DNA from: Micrococcus lacusdianchii
Lineage (GTDB): Bacteria; Actinomycetota; Actinomycetes; Actinomycetales; Micrococcaceae
Reading direction: 5' to 3'
Assembly (NCBI RefSeq): GCF_023155805.1
Contig: NZ_JAKNUW010000005.1
Span: 62,001 to 126,000 of the forward strand
DNA length: 64,000 nt
The stretch's first letter is position 1. Every line of letters starts with the position of its first letter. The notes beneath the pieces are model-generated. The model did not search any database and had not been told where the DNA came from. It saw only the letters and a program-made list of their open reading frames with translations. The position numbers were made by a program, and so were the translations under genes. Below are positions 1 to 9,742 of this stretch, one piece after another.

Positions 1-46
1 GGAGGGCTGAGGGGCGCCTCCCCGCGGGGCCGTCTCAGGACGGCGG

Positions 47-75
47 AAGGCCCCGACCGGATCGGTCGGGGCCTT
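47..75. terminator. Hairpin terminator, AAGGCCCC class
   Basis: A perfect 13-bp inverted repeat (47-59 with 63-75) closes on a 3-nt loop. It lies just beyond the 3' end of the minus-strand gene that stops at 121 and could also end a plus-strand gene entering from the left. No U-tract follows on either strand. Positions 1-46 show no supportable gene. Confidence 0.7.
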
Positions 76-120
76 CCTCTCGAGGACGGGCGGCGCGCCG
101 GCGCCGGCCCGGTCACCCGG

Positions 121-762
121 TCAGCGGCGCGCGGAGGTGATGCCCGCCCACAGGCCGCCGAGGAGACCGGCCAGCGGCAGGATCCAGAACACGTGCGCGC
201 CCAGGGACAGGGCCACGGTGTTCGAGAAGACGAAGATGATGCCGACGGCGGCGAGGACGCCGCCGATCAGGCCGCCGATCGCGTAGCGCGCCGCGGAGCG
301 GGCGGCGCCGCCCAGGAGCAGGACGATCAGGTAGCCCGCGGCGGCGGCGAGGGCGCCGCCCACCAGGCCGAAGAGCATGGACTGCAGCGAGGCCACCCAG
401 CCGCGGCCGGTCTCCCCCATGGCCACGGCGTACTGGTCCGTGTCGATGTACACGTCGCGCACGGGGACCTCGCCCGCCTCCGGGAACAGGAGCAGGCGGC
501 CGAGAACGAACGCCATGGTCAGCAGAGGGGCCAGGATCATGACGCGGTTGGCGAAGCCCCAGCCGTCCACCGGACGAGTCGGCTCCACGGCCTCCGCCGG
601 CACCACGGCGCGGCGCACGGGACGCTGCGGCTCCTGGTGGCCGGAACGGGTCTGGACGGCGTGGGCGCCGCGCGTGTCGGTGACGCGCAGGGCGGGGGCC
701 TGCGCCGGGACGGCGCGGCGACCGGTCTGGGCGGCGTGGGCGCCGTGGGCCTCGGTGTTCAT
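121..762 (-). CDS. Small integral membrane protein, unknown function
   Basis: This 213-residue protein has a polar, Arg/Pro-rich cytoplasmic-type N-terminus of about 70 residues, then four hydrophobic segments at roughly 73-92, 128-152, 160-180 and 185-208. The glycine-rich last three resemble small multipass membrane proteins of actinobacteria. No catalytic motif is visible and I do not recognise the family. The ATG start is supported by a GAGGGAG ribosome binding site about 8 nt upstream and by a promoter-like pair further upstream at 851-881. The gene appears monocistronic, with a hairpin terminator beyond its stop. The gene is probably real because of its start signals and membrane topology. 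Confidence 0.75.
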   Translation of the reverse strand: MNTEAHGAHAAQTGRRAVPAQAPALRVTDTRGAHAVQTRSGHQEPQRPVRRAVVPAEAVEPTRPVDGWGFANRVMILAPLLTMAFVLGRLLLFPEAGEVPVRDVYIDTDQYAVAMGETGRGWVASLQSMLFGLVGGALAAAAGYLIVLLLGGAARSAARYAIGGLIGGVLAAVGIIFVFSNTVALSLGAHVFWILPLAGLLGGLWAGITSARR

Positions 763-850
763 CTGGGTGCTCCCTCGGTTCCGCCCCGGGGCGGGGCGCG
801 GTGCGTGGCGCCGGACGCCCGAGGCGCCCGTCGGTGATGGATCTGCCCCG

Positions 851-881
851 ATTCTAGGTGTCCGCGCCGGTGGGGCGGCAA
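851..881 (-). promoter_or_regulatory. Candidate sigma-70-type promoter for the membrane protein gene
   Basis: On the minus strand TTGCCG (876-881) and TAGAAT (851-856) are separated by 19 bp, about 90 bp upstream of the ATG at 762. The -10 is good; the -35 is weak and the spacer one or two bases long. Confidence 0.4.
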
Positions 882-911
882 CGATGACCCGTCCCGCCCC
901 CGGAGGGAGGG

Positions 912-1751
912 TCAGATGCCGGGGGCCGCGTCGTCGTCGTGCCGGTCGCAGGAGGTCCGCGGGACGTCGAACACGTCGGTGCGACGGTTGGCCAGCACGG
1001 GCAGGAACGCGCGGACCTCGTCGATGCGTTCATGGGTGACGTCCGCGGTGACGAGGGCCTCGGCTTCGTCCGTGAGCTCGGCGACGGTCAGCGCGAGGGG
1101 ATCGATGACGGCCGAGTGCCCCACCGTGGCCTCCGAGCACGTGTCCGCCGCCGCCACCCACACGGTGTTCTCGACGGCGCGGGCGCGCAGCAGGGTCCGC
1201 CAGTGGTCCACCTTGTGCTCCCCGGCGAACCACGCCGCGGGGATCGCCAGCACCTCGGCGCCGGCGGCGGCCAGGGCGCGGGAGACCTCGGGGAAGCGCA
1301 GGTCGTAGCAGGTCTGCAGGCCCACGCGGACCCCGGCCACCTCCACCACGACGATGCCACGGTCCCCCGGCGTGATCAGGTCCGACTCGCGGTGGTCGAA
1401 CGCGTCGTAGAGGTGCAGCTTGCGGTACGCGCCGATCACGGCGCCCTCGGCGTCCACGGCCACGAGCGTGTTGTACGGCCGGTCCCCCACCGCGGGCTCG
1501 TAGCCGCCGGCCACGATCGCCAGTCCGTGGTGCCGCGCCAGGCGTGCCAGGCCCTCGGTGAACGGCTCCCACGCCCCGGTGGCGGCGGCCGCGAAGCCCC
1601 CCTCGACCGCGCGGAAGGTGAACATCGTCTCCTCCGGGAGGACGAGCAGGTCCGCCCCCTCCCGGGCCGCGCGGGCGGCCAGCCGGCCGACGACGGCCAG
1701 GTTGTCCTCCACACGGCCGGCGGGCCCGAACTGTCCGACGCTGATCCTCAT
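912..1751 (-). CDS. Carbon-nitrogen hydrolase (nitrilase superfamily amidase)
   Basis: This is a cytoplasmic C-N hydrolase of about 279 residues, the usual single-domain length. The Glu-Lys-Cys triad is visible: Glu40 in VLPEETMF, Lys111 in YRKLHLYD and Cys148 in [11 protein letters not shown]. The CYDLRFPE signature and the YRKxHLYD motif place it with the omega-amidase/deaminated-glutathione amidase group, so it may hydrolyse a small amide as metabolite repair; the substrate is inference. I chose the ATG at 1751, which gives the family-typical MRIxxxQ start; a GTG at 1769 would add six residues. Neither start has a strong ribosome binding site. The gene diverges from the catalase gene. Confidence 0.88.
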   Translation of the reverse strand: MRISVGQFGPAGRVEDNLAVVGRLAARAAREGADLLVLPEETMFTFRAVEGGFAAAATGAWEPFTEGLARLARHHGLAIVAGGYEPAVGDRPYNTLVAVDAEGAVIGAYRKLHLYDAFDHRESDLITPGDRGIVVVEVAGVRVGLQTCYDLRFPEVSRALAAAGAEVLAIPAAWFAGEHKVDHWRTLLRARAVENTVWVAAADTCSEATVGHSAVIDPLALTVAELTDEAEALVTADVTHERIDEVRAFLPVLANRRTDVFDVPRTSCDRHDDDAAPGI

Positions 1752-1936
1752 GCGCGCCAGCCTAGCCACCGTCTCGGGACAGACGCGGCTCTCCCCTGGT
1801 CAGACCGGCCCTCAGGCCCCAAGCTGGAGGGGTGCACCTCTGCAGGGGCGGCTCCGGGAGACGGACCCGTCCCGCGAGGCACCCCAGACCCGGGATACAA
1901 CCGCCCCGGGCAGTCGAGACAGGAAGCAGTCACCCC

Positions 1937-4162
1937 ATGAGCGCGAAGCAGCCCCCCATCCCCGGCACGCCGGGGCCGCAGACCCCCTCCCTCGAGGAGC
2001 CGACGCCGCAGACCGCGGGCGAGGCGCCCGTCGCCCCCGCCGCCCCGGACCAGTCCGGCCCGGCCACCGTGTCCCCCACGGGCCAGGCCACCGGCGCCGA
2101 CCAGGCGGCCATGGCCCAGGGCTGCCCGTACCTGACCACGGCCCACGGCGTGCGCCTGGCGGACTCGGACCACTCCCTCAAGGCCGGCCGCCGCGGCCCG
2201 ACCCTCCTGCAGGACCACCATCTGCGCGAGAAGATCAGCCATTTCGACCACGAGCGCATCCCGGAGCGCGTGGTCCACGCCCGCGGCGCCGGCGCCCACG
2301 GCGTGTTCCGCGGCTACGGCACCGCCGCCAAGATCACCCAGGCCGGCGTGTTCGCCAAGGACAAGGAGACCCCGGTCTTCGTGCGCTTCTCCACCGTGGC
2401 CGGCTCGCGCGGCTCGATGGACCTGGCCCGCGACACCCGCGGCTTCGCCACGAAGTTCTACACCGACGAGGGCACCTGGGACCTCGTGGGCAACAACATG
2501 CCGGTGTTCTTCGTGCAGGACGCGATCAAGTTCCCGGACGTCGTGCACTCCGTGAAGCCGCACCCGGACCGGGAGATCCCCCAGGCCCAGTCCGCGCACG
2601 ACACGTTCTGGGACTTCGTCTCCCTGCACACCGAGGCCCAGCACCACACCATCTGGAACATGTCCGACCGCGGCATCCCGCGCTCGTACCGCACCATGGA
2701 GGGCTTCGGCGTCCACACCTACCGCTTCATCGCGGCGGACGGGACGACGTCGCTGGTCAAGTTCCACTGGAAGCCCGTCCTCGGGGTGCACTCGGTGACC
2801 TGGGAGGAGGCGCTGATCGCCAACGGCGCGGACCCGGACTTCCACCGCCGCGACCTCGCCGACGCCATCGAGGCCGGCGCGTTCCCCGAGTGGGAGCTCG
2901 GCGTCCAGGTGTTCGAGGACAACGAGGAGCAGATGTTCGAGGGCATCGACCTGCTCGACCCCACCAAGCTGGTCCCCGAGGAGCTCGCTTCCGTGCAGCC
3001 GATCGGCCGCATGACCCTGAACGCGAACCCCTCGAACTACTTCGCGGAGACCGAGCAGGTGGCCTTCAACCCGGCCAACCTGGTCCCGGGCATCGACGTC
3101 ACCAACGACCCGCTGCTGCAGGGCCGCCTGTTCTCCTACCTGGACACCCAGCTCTCCCGCCTCGGCGGGCCGAACTGGACCCAGCTGCCCATCAACCGCC
3201 CGCACGCCGCGGTCAACGACATGCTGCGCGACGGCATGCACCAGACCGCCGTGCACCGCGGCGTGGCCCCGTACCGCCCGAACTCCCTGGACGGCGGCAT
3301 GCCGTTCGAGACCCCGGCGGACGGACGCCCGTTCATCGACCACCCGCAGCCGATCGAGGCCTCGGCGGAGAAGGTGCGCGGCCACGCCGCCTCCTTCGAC
3401 GACCACTTCTCCCAGGCCCGCCTGTTCTTCCTCTCCCTCTCCGAGGTGGAGCGCGAGCACGTGGCCCAGGCATACACGTTCGAGCTGGCCAAGTGCTACG
3501 AGGAGACCATCCGCGTGCGCCAGCTGCGCGCCCTCGCCGCGATCGACGCCCGCCTGGCGAAGACCGTGGCGGACGGCCTGGGCCTCGAGGTCCCGGAGCC
3601 GGCCGAGGCCCCCGCGGACGTGCAGCCCTCTCCGGCGCTGTCCCAGATCGGTCAGACCTGGCCGCTGGACGGCCGCCAGGTGGGCCTCGTGGTGGGCCCG
3701 CAGGTGGACGAGAAGGTGCTCGGCGACGCCGTGCAGGGCGTCCACGACGCCGGCATGGTGCCGCTCGTGATCGCCCCCAAGGGCGGCCCCGTGGCCGGAG
3801 AGGTCGTGGCGCAGCGCGCCTACCTCACCGCCGCCTCGGTCGAGCTGGACGCCGTGGTGGTGCTCGGCGCCACCCCGCCCGCGGCGGACGCCCAGCACGG
3901 CCTGGACGCCAAGGCCGCCGCCGACGCCCCGGACGCCGTGGACCCGCGCGTCGCCAAGCTGGTGCAGGAGGCCTGGCGCCACGCCAAGGCCGTCGTGGCC
4001 GTCGGCGAGGGCGCGACCGTGCTGGACGAGCTCGGCCTGACCGGCACCCCGGGCGTGCTCGCGGGGGACGGCGGCGCGGCCGCCGTCGCCCAGCTGAAGG
4101 AGCTCATGCCCGCGCACCGCGTGTGGGAGCGCTTCCCGACGACCGGCCGCCTGGCCGACTGA
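1937..4162 (+). CDS. katE: Large-subunit monofunctional catalase (HPII type)
   Basis: This is a haem catalase that dismutates hydrogen peroxide, 741 residues long, matching the clade II large-subunit enzymes. The catalase core carries the distal His114 in [11 protein letters not shown], the Asn of GNNMPVFF near 187 and the haem-ligand Tyr in [11 protein letters not shown]. The tail from about residue 570 is the flavodoxin/class I amidotransferase-like domain typical of HPII; its role is structural. The first 60 residues are a Pro/Ala-rich extension. I chose ATG 1937 because AGGAAG lies 11 nt upstream; an upstream GTG at 1832 would add an implausible Arg/Pro-rich stretch. A hairpin follows the stop. 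No OxyR- or Fur-type operator is recognisable upstream. Confidence 0.95.
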   Translation: MSAKQPPIPGTPGPQTPSLEEPTPQTAGEAPVAPAAPDQSGPATVSPTGQATGADQAAMAQGCPYLTTAHGVRLADSDHSLKAGRRGPTLLQDHHLREKISHFDHERIPERVVHARGAGAHGVFRGYGTAAKITQAGVFAKDKETPVFVRFSTVAGSRGSMDLARDTRGFATKFYTDEGTWDLVGNNMPVFFVQDAIKFPDVVHSVKPHPDREIPQAQSAHDTFWDFVSLHTEAQHHTIWNMSDRGIPRSYRTMEGFGVHTYRFIAADGTTSLVKFHWKPVLGVHSVTWEEALIANGADPDFHRRDLADAIEAGAFPEWELGVQVFEDNEEQMFEGIDLLDPTKLVPEELASVQPIGRMTLNANPSNYFAETEQVAFNPANLVPGIDVTNDPLLQGRLFSYLDTQLSRLGGPNWTQLPINRPHAAVNDMLRDGMHQTAVHRGVAPYRPNSLDGGMPFETPADGRPFIDHPQPIEASAEKVRGHAASFDDHFSQARLFFLSLSEVEREHVAQAYTFELAKCYEETIRVRQLRALAAIDARLAKTVADGLGLEVPEPAEAPADVQPSPALSQIGQTWPLDGRQVGLVVGPQVDEKVLGDAVQGVHDAGMVPLVIAPKGGPVAGEVVAQRAYLTAASVELDAVVVLGATPPAADAQHGLDAKAAADAPDAVDPRVAKLVQEAWRHAKAVVAVGEGATVLDELGLTGTPGVLAGDGGAAAVAQLKELMPAHRVWERFPTTGRLAD

Positions 4163-4178
4163 CCCGGCTGCAGGACGA

Positions 4179-4208
4179 GGGGGCGGGGGCCGTGTGGTCC
4201 CCGCCCCC
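4179..4208 (+). terminator. Terminator after the catalase gene
   Basis: A G/C stem of about 13 bp with one G-T pair (4179-4191 with 4196-4208) and a 4-nt loop starts 17 nt after the catalase stop. No U-tract follows. Confidence 0.65.
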
Positions 4209-4284
4209 CGGCGTGTCGCGGGGACTTCCCTAGGGTGGCCCTCATCCGCGACCGCCCCGATCGCCATCACCCGAGGACACCACC

Positions 4285-4794
4285 ATGAACGGCCCGCACC
4301 GCTCCCTCGCCTCCACCGCCCGTGGGCCGCGCCCGCTCACGACGGCGGCCCTCGCCGCCGCCGGCGTCCTCGCCCTGGCCGGGTGCTCACTGCTGGGCGG
4401 GGACGTGCCCCGCGTGACCCTCCAGGAGGCCGTGGGCGTCCGCTGGCTGAGCGCGGAGCGGCCGTGGGAGCAGCCCGAGGGGCAGTCCAGCGCGCTGGTC
4501 ACCGGCCCCCTGGGCCTCACCGCTCAGGGGTGCCTCGCCGTGCTGCCGGACCCTCAGGTGGCGGCCAGTGATCGGCGGCCGACGCTGATCGCCCTGCCCG
4601 AGGCGTCCGTCGTGCTCGAGAACGGGCGGGTGGTCGCCGTGGACACCGGCGGCGGCCGGATCGTCAAGGCCGACGTCGCCACCGGCTTCACCGGCGGCAT
4701 GGTCCCCTCCGCGGACCTCCCCCGGGACGTGCGGGACGCCGTCGCCTCCTGCGGGGTGCGCGACGAGGTCCTCGTCCCCGGCCCCCTCGGCTGA
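4285..4794 (+). CDS. Predicted lipoprotein, unknown function
   Basis: This 169-residue protein has a classic lipoprotein signal: an Arg-containing N-terminus, a hydrophobic stretch (residues about 19-31) and the lipobox LAGC with Cys33. The mature part of about 137 residues has no motif I recognise and a possible disulfide pair of Cys near 77 and 156. It is expected to be exported and anchored in the outer leaflet of the membrane. The ATG has a GAGGA ribosome binding site 8 nt upstream. The gene stands alone between the catalase terminator and a long inverted repeat at 4826-4884. Confidence 0.8.
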   Translation: MNGPHRSLASTARGPRPLTTAALAAAGVLALAGCSLLGGDVPRVTLQEAVGVRWLSAERPWEQPEGQSSALVTGPLGLTAQGCLAVLPDPQVAASDRRPTLIALPEASVVLENGRVVAVDTGGGRIVKADVATGFTGGMVPSADLPRDVRDAVASCGVRDEVLVPGPLG

Positions 4795-4825
4795 CGTCCG
4801 GGGGCGCACGCCCGTACCCACGCAC

Positions 4826-4884
4826 TGGTGAGGACACACCGTCACGGTGCCCTGAATCGGGCGGTTGAGGGTGTGTCCTCACCA
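4826..4884. repeat. Perfect 15-bp inverted repeat with nested hairpin between convergent genes
   Basis: TGGTGAGGACACACC (4826-4840) is repeated as its exact reverse complement at 4870-4884. The 29-nt interior contains a smaller GCCC/GGGC hairpin. It lies between the lipoprotein gene and purA, which converge, so it could be a bidirectional terminator. The sequence is AT-richer and unlike the other hairpins of the window, so a dispersed intergenic repeat is also possible. I saw no second copy in this window. Confidence 0.6.
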
Positions 4885-4907
4885 GGAAGCCGGCGCAGTG
4901 GCCGGGC

Positions 4908-6197
4908 TCAGTCCTCGATCAGGTCCCGGATCTGCACGACCTGGTCGCGCCCCGGGCCCACGCCGACCGCCGAGATGCGGCAACCGGAGAGGCGCTCGAG
5001 GGCCTTCAGGTACGTCTGCGCGTTCTCCGGCAGGTCCTCGAAGGTGCGGGCGCCGGAGATGTCCTCGGTCCAGCCGTCGAAGTGCTCGTAGACCGGCGTG
5101 GCGTGGTGGAACTCGGTCTGCGTCATGGGCATGCGCTCGTGGCGCACGCCGTCCACGTCGTAGGCCACGCACACCGGGATCCTCTCGATCCCGGTCAGCA
5201 CGTCCAGCTTTGTCACGAAGTAGTCCGTGAAGCCGTTGACGCGCGCGGCGTAGTGGGCCAGGACGGCGTCGTACCAGCCGGTGCGGCGCGGCCGGCCGGT
5301 GTTGACGCCGAACTCGCCGCCCGTGGCGCGCAGCTGCTCGCCCATCTCGTCGAAGAGCTCGGTGGGGAACGGCCCGGCGCCCACGCGCGTGGTGTACGCC
5401 TTCACGATCCCGATGGTCCGGGAGAACCGGGTGGGGCCGATGCCCGCGCCCACGGACGCGCCGCCGGCGGTGGGGTTGGAGGAGGTGACGAACGGGTAGG
5501 TGCCGTGGTCCACGTCCAGGAAGGTGGCCTGGCCGCCCTCCATGAGCACCACCTGGCCCTCGTCGAGCGCGTCGTTGAGCAGGTTCACGGAGTCCACCAC
5601 CATGGGCCGCAGGCGGTCGGCGAAGCCGAGGAAGTACTCCGCCACCTCGTCCACGGTGACGGCGCGGCGGTTGTAGAGCTTCACGAGGAGCTCGTTCTTC
5701 TGCTTCAGCGCCCCCTCGATCTTCTGGCGCAGGATGGACTCGTCGAAGATGTCCTGCACGCGGATGCCCAGGCGCGCCACCTTGTCCTGGTAGGTGGGGC
5801 CGATGCCGCGGCCGGTGGTGCCGATGGCCCGCTTGCCGAGGAATCGCTCGGTGACCTTGTCCATGGTCTGGTGGTACGGCGCCACGAGGTGCGCGTTCGC
5901 GGAGATCTTGAGGTTCGCGCACGAGTGGCCGCGGGACTCGAGCCCGTCGATCTCCTCGAACAGGGCCTCCAGGTTGATCACCACGCCGTTGCCGATCACC
6001 GGCACGGCGTTCGGGGACAGGATGCCGGCGGGCAGCAGCTTGAGCTCGAACTTCTCGCCGTTGACGACGACGGTGTGCCCGGCGTTGTTGCCGCCGTTCG
6101 GCTTGACGACGTAGTCCACCCGGCCGCCCAGCAGGTCGGTGGCCTTGCCCTTGCCCTCGTCGCCCCACTGGGCTCCGACGATCGCGATCGCTGGCAT
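4908..6197 (-). CDS. purA: Adenylosuccinate synthetase
   Basis: This enzyme makes adenylosuccinate from IMP, aspartate and GTP, the first committed step to AMP. The start [18 protein letters not shown] contains the GDEGKGK GTP/IMP-binding loop with the catalytic Asp. Later family segments include [19 protein letters not shown] and the GTP-site TKLDVLTG. At 429 residues it has the standard family length. I chose ATG 6197 because AGGAG lies 8 nt upstream; an ATG two codons earlier (6203) touches the ribosome binding site. The gene is transcribed alone, convergent with the lipoprotein gene. Confidence 0.97.
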   Translation of the reverse strand: MPAIAIVGAQWGDEGKGKATDLLGGRVDYVVKPNGGNNAGHTVVVNGEKFELKLLPAGILSPNAVPVIGNGVVINLEALFEEIDGLESRGHSCANLKISANAHLVAPYHQTMDKVTERFLGKRAIGTTGRGIGPTYQDKVARLGIRVQDIFDESILRQKIEGALKQKNELLVKLYNRRAVTVDEVAEYFLGFADRLRPMVVDSVNLLNDALDEGQVVLMEGGQATFLDVDHGTYPFVTSSNPTAGGASVGAGIGPTRFSRTIGIVKAYTTRVGAGPFPTELFDEMGEQLRATGGEFGVNTGRPRRTGWYDAVLAHYAARVNGFTDYFVTKLDVLTGIERIPVCVAYDVDGVRHERMPMTQTEFHHATPVYEHFDGWTEDISGARTFEDLPENAQTYLKALERLSGCRISAVGVGPGRDQVVQIRDLIED

Positions 6198-6328
6198 CTG
6201 CATCTCTCCTCTGGGCCCGGAGGGACTGCGCCGGAGGGGCCCGCACATGGAAAACGCCCCCTGCTGTGCGCACGGAGGCCGTACTCCCGAATCCTACCAG
6301 CGTGATGCGGGCCACGCCGGGGGGGCAG

Positions 6329-6550
6329 TCAGGCGCTCCCCCGGGCCGCCCGGGCGGCCGCGGCCCGCTCGACGGCTTCAAGGTACGCGGTGCCCTTGGC
6401 GCAGCACCCCCCGAGGCAGCAGTCGTCGTCGAGGTCGAAGTCCGCGGGGTCCGGCGCCACGACGCCGTCCGCGAGGGCGTCCTGGCGCAGCCGCTCGGCG
6501 ATCCGTCGCCACTCGGGCCCGGCGGCGTCGGCGGACGGGACGGTGGTCAT
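6329..6550 (-). CDS. Small Cys-rich protein, unknown function
   Basis: This 73-residue protein carries a DDDCCLGGCCAKG segment in its C-terminal half, four cysteines in two pairs that could bind a metal or form disulfides. The rest is charged and likely helical, ending in an Ala/Arg-rich tail. An AGGAGG ribosome binding site sits 8 nt before the chosen ATG, so a real small gene is likely; an upstream in-frame start at 6589 lacks such a site. It lies between bioD and purA on the same strand. I do not recognise the family and no function is claimed. Confidence 0.65.
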   Translation of the reverse strand: MTTVPSADAAGPEWRRIAERLRQDALADGVVAPDPADFDLDDDCCLGGCCAKGTAYLEAVERAAAARAARGSA

Positions 6551-6636
6551 GGCGGGCCTCCTCGGCGGATGGGGACGGCGCCCTGCCACGGCGTCGCGGC
6601 GGGCGGTCGGGCGGAGCCGCCCGTCGTGTCACCACG

Positions 6637-7350
6637 CTAGCCCGCGGGGAGGAGCTCCAGGACATCGTGCGGCACGGTCTCGAGACGCGCGCCCTGGGTC
6701 TCAGCCATGCGCGCCAGGCACCGCAGGTTGGCCTGCTCGACGGCGTCCGGCGCCTGGCTCGTGCCGCTCACCAGGATGCGCGCGGGCGGGACGCCCCGGG
6801 CCGCCGCGTGCTCCACCGTGAGCCGCGTGTGGTTCTGGGTGCCCAGGCCGGGCCGCGCCACCACGCACAGCTGCGCGGCGCACCCCGCCGCCCGCAGGGC
6901 CAGCGCGGCGTCCACGGGGCCCTCGTCCGCGTCCGTCCAGGCGACCGTGATGCCGCCGGCCCCCTCGATCAGCACGAGGTCGACCTCGGCCGCGAGGGCC
7001 CGCCAGCGCCGGACCTGCCGCGCCAGCGTGGGCAGCGTCGGCACCGCCCCGCCGGCCCCGGCCGCCTCCGCCACCGCGTCGACCGGGGCCATGGCGGGCC
7101 CGAGCCGTGCCCCCTCGGACACGCTCAGCCGCTCGAGGGCCGTCGCGGGGAGCACACCCGCCGCGGCCCGCTCGGCCACGAGCTGGCGCACGACGTCGAC
7201 GTCCCCCTCCTCGCCGCGCCGCACCCCGGTCTGCACCGGCTTGTCCACGTGCACCCGCTCCCCCGCGGCCAGGGCCCGGACGGCGAGGGCCGCGGTGCCC
7301 CACGTCTTGCCGACGTCGGTGTCCGTGCCGGTGACGACCTCACAGCGCAT
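6637..7350 (-). CDS. bioD: Dethiobiotin synthetase
   Basis: BioD closes the ureido ring of dethiobiotin from 7,8-diaminopelargonate, CO2 and ATP. The ATP-binding loop GTDTDVGKT is at residues 8-16, with the substrate-site DKPVQTG near 41-47 and the second motif IEGAGGITV. The 237 residues match the family. The ATG overlaps the end of the bioF-P450 gene by 11 bp, with a GGAGGAG site upstream, so it is probably translationally coupled as the last gene of the biotin operon. It acts directly after BioA and before BioB. Confidence 0.94.
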   Translation of the reverse strand: MRCEVVTGTDTDVGKTWGTAALAVRALAAGERVHVDKPVQTGVRRGEEGDVDVVRQLVAERAAAGVLPATALERLSVSEGARLGPAMAPVDAVAEAAGAGGAVPTLPTLARQVRRWRALAAEVDLVLIEGAGGITVAWTDADEGPVDAALALRAAGCAAQLCVVARPGLGTQNHTRLTVEHAAARGVPPARILVSGTSQAPDAVEQANLRCLARMAETQGARLETVPHDVLELLPAG

Positions 7351-9742
7351 GCGTGGGCTCCTCCCTCTCCCGCTCCGTCGACGTCGTCCCGCTCGGGCGG
7401 ACCAGCACGTGGTGCGGGGCCTGGAACGAGAGCAGGCGTAGCCACGTGGGCTCGGGGCCGGTCAGCTCGGCGTCGGGCCAGCACCGGGCGACCTCCCGCA
7501 CCACGAGGGCCGTCTCGAGCTCGGCCAGCCCCGCGCCGAGGCAGCGGTGCAGCCCGAACCCGAACGCGAGGCGGTCGTCCGGGTGCTGCTCGCCGCTCAG
7601 GTGCAGCAGCAGTTCCTGACCGGCCCGGATGCGCCGACGGCCCACCGTCGCGTCGGCGGTGGCCACGCGTCGCCAGGTGGGCACCGACGACGACGACCGC
7701 AGGCACTCCGCCGCGAGCCGCGCCGCGGCGGCCTCCCCGACCTCGTCCGCCTCCGACCCCAGCTCGGCCCACCGCGCCCGATCGCGCAGCGCGGCGTTCA
7801 GGGCGGTGCCGATCAGCAGCCGGGTGGTCTCCTGGCCGGCGATCACCAGGAAGTAGCCCAGGGAGATGATCCGCTCGTCGTCGACGCCGGCCCGGTGCAG
7901 CGCCGCGAACAGGTCCTCCCCGTCCGCGTCCTCCCGGACCTCCGCGACGGTCGCCCGCAGCCACCGGTGAAGGTCGGCGGCGGAGCGGGCCAGGCGCAGC
8001 TGCCGGTCCTCATCCGGCCAGCGCCAGAACAGCTCGAGGGAGTCGGCGCTCCACCGGTGCAGCCGCTCCTCCGGCGGATTGGGCACGCCCGTCAGCCGCG
8101 ACATCACGCGCGCGGGCACGGCGGCGGCCACCGTCGTCGCCAGGTCCACGGTCCTCCCCGCGGCGCGGGCGGCGGCGAGCTCCTCCCGGGTGGTCTCCCG
8201 GATCTGCTCCCGCACGGCCCTGACCTTCGCGGGCGAGAAGAACCCCGCCACGACGCGACGCACGGCGCGGTGCTCCTCCCCGCCGGCGGAGGCCAGCACG
8301 GGCGGCAGGCGGAACCGGGCGGCGGCGAGGACGCGGCGGGCGGGCCCGCTCAGCGGCACGAGCGCGGTCAGGGCGTTGGCGGAGGAGAAGGTCTCCGGGT
8401 CGCCGAGCACCTGCCGCAGCTCGGCAGGGTCGCTGATCCGCAGGTGGTCGCCCCGCACCTCCTCGGGTCGCGCGTCCCCGTGTGCGAAGGGGCAGCGCTC
8501 GGGGGCGCCCCAGGCCCGCCCCGCCTCGGTGGCGACCGCCTCGAGCGCGGCGCGCAGGTCCGGCTCGGGCACCGCGGCGCTCAGGCTCACCCGCAGGCGG
8601 GCGACCCCGTCCGGCACGCTGGGCGGGCGGAAGCAGCCGACGAGCACCCCGTGCGCGCGCAGTCGCGCGGCCGCGGCGACGGCGGCCTCGGGGTCGGGCA
8701 TGCGGATCGCGTGGACGGGGCCTGCGCCGATCTCCACGTGCCCGGCCAGCTCGGGGCGACGGGTCAGCACCTCCTCCGCGAGCGCGCGGGCCCGCTCCAG
8801 CCGGGCGGCCGACCCGCCCTCCGCGGCCAGCCGGCACGCGACGGCGGCCGCCGCGGCCAGGACCGGGGACAGCGCGGTGTCGAACACGAAGGTGCGGGCC
8901 GTGTTGAGCACGTGCTCGCGCCACGCCTGCGCCCCCGCGCCGCCGAACAGGGCCACGCCGCCCTGCCCGCCGAGGGCCTTCGAGAGCGTCGCCGTCACGA
9001 TCACGGGTGCGGCGCCCCGCCACAGCCCCAGGGCCCCGGCCCGGCTGCCCCCGGGGACCACGCCGAACGAGTGGGCCTCGTCGACCACGAGCAGCGCCCC
9101 GTGCTCGGCCGCGAGCGCCGCGACGGCGGCCAGGTCGGCGGCGTCGCCCAGGACCGAGTACGTGGACTCGACCACGAGCACGAGGCGTGCCGTGCCCGGC
9201 TCCCCGCGCAGCCGCGTGCACGCGGCGGCCATCGCGTCCAGGTCGCCGTGGGGCACCGTGATCACGGCCGCCCCCGGCAGGGTCCCGAACGCCCCGGACC
9301 GGGAGGTCATGGCGAGGGTGGCGCCGTCGCGCAGGCTGGCGTGGGCATGCTCGTCCAGGACGAACGCGGTGCCCGGGCCGGCGAGGGCGCCGAGCACCCC
9401 GAGGTTCGCGGTGTAGCCGGAGGAGAAGGCGAGGGCCGCGTCCGCCCCGGCCAGGGCCGCGGCGGCCGTCTCGAGCTCGGCGTGGGCGGGGTGGGTGCCC
9501 GTCACCACGCGCGAGGCCCGGGCCCCGACCGGCCCGTCCGCGGCGGCACGGGCGGCGGCGGCCCGGACCTGAGGATGTGCGGCCAGTCCGAGGTAGTCGT
9601 TGGCGGCGAGGTCGACGACCCGGCCGCCGTCACCGGTCCGCGCCCCGGGCGACGGCGGGTCCGCGCGCCGGGCGAGGCCGCGGCGATGCCGCACCCGGGC
9701 GCGGGCGTCGCGCCAGGATGTCCACGGGTCGGCGCCTGTCAT
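7340..9742 (-). CDS. bioF: Fusion of 8-amino-7-oxononanoate synthase (BioF) and a BioI-like cytochrome P450
   Basis: This single 800-residue reading frame holds two enzymes. Residues 1 to about 410 are a complete BioF, a PLP enzyme condensing a pimeloyl thioester with alanine to give KAPA; the PLP Lys255 is in TLSKALGG, preceded by DEAHSFG. Residues from about 415 to 785 are a complete P450: I-helix AGQETT (635-640), ExxR at Glu679-Arg682 and haem Cys734 in FGFGLHRCLG. In the Bacillus BioI system a P450 cleaves acyl-ACP to pimeloyl-ACP, so the fusion probably makes and then uses the pimeloyl unit; that is inference. ATG 9742 overlaps the bioA stop as ATGA. No frameshift or stop lies at the junction. 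Confidence 0.93.
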   Translation of the reverse strand: MTGADPWTSWRDARARVRHRRGLARRADPPSPGARTGDGGRVVDLAANDYLGLAAHPQVRAAAARAAADGPVGARASRVVTGTHPAHAELETAAAALAGADAALAFSSGYTANLGVLGALAGPGTAFVLDEHAHASLRDGATLAMTSRSGAFGTLPGAAVITVPHGDLDAMAAACTRLRGEPGTARLVLVVESTYSVLGDAADLAAVAALAAEHGALLVVDEAHSFGVVPGGSRAGALGLWRGAAPVIVTATLSKALGGQGGVALFGGAGAQAWREHVLNTARTFVFDTALSPVLAAAAAVACRLAAEGGSAARLERARALAEEVLTRRPELAGHVEIGAGPVHAIRMPDPEAAVAAAARLRAHGVLVGCFRPPSVPDGVARLRVSLSAAVPEPDLRAALEAVATEAGRAWGAPERCPFAHGDARPEEVRGDHLRISDPAELRQVLGDPETFSSANALTALVPLSGPARRVLAAARFRLPPVLASAGGEEHRAVRRVVAGFFSPAKVRAVREQIRETTREELAAARAAGRTVDLATTVAAAVPARVMSRLTGVPNPPEERLHRWSADSLELFWRWPDEDRQLRLARSAADLHRWLRATVAEVREDADGEDLFAALHRAGVDDERIISLGYFLVIAGQETTRLLIGTALNAALRDRARWAELGSEADEVGEAAAARLAAECLRSSSSVPTWRRVATADATVGRRRIRAGQELLLHLSGEQHPDDRLAFGFGLHRCLGAGLAELETALVVREVARCWPDAELTGPEPTWLRLLSFQAPHHVLVRPSGTTSTEREREEPTHAL

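Noticed and set aside
1-46. Possible end of an upstream gene
   Set aside because: Too short to show a reading frame or any motif.
1748-4270. Open frame of 840 codons antisense to the catalase gene
   Set aside because: High GC leaves the antisense frames open. The translation is rich in His, Gly, Arg and Val with no domain, and the sense strand is an unmistakable catalase.
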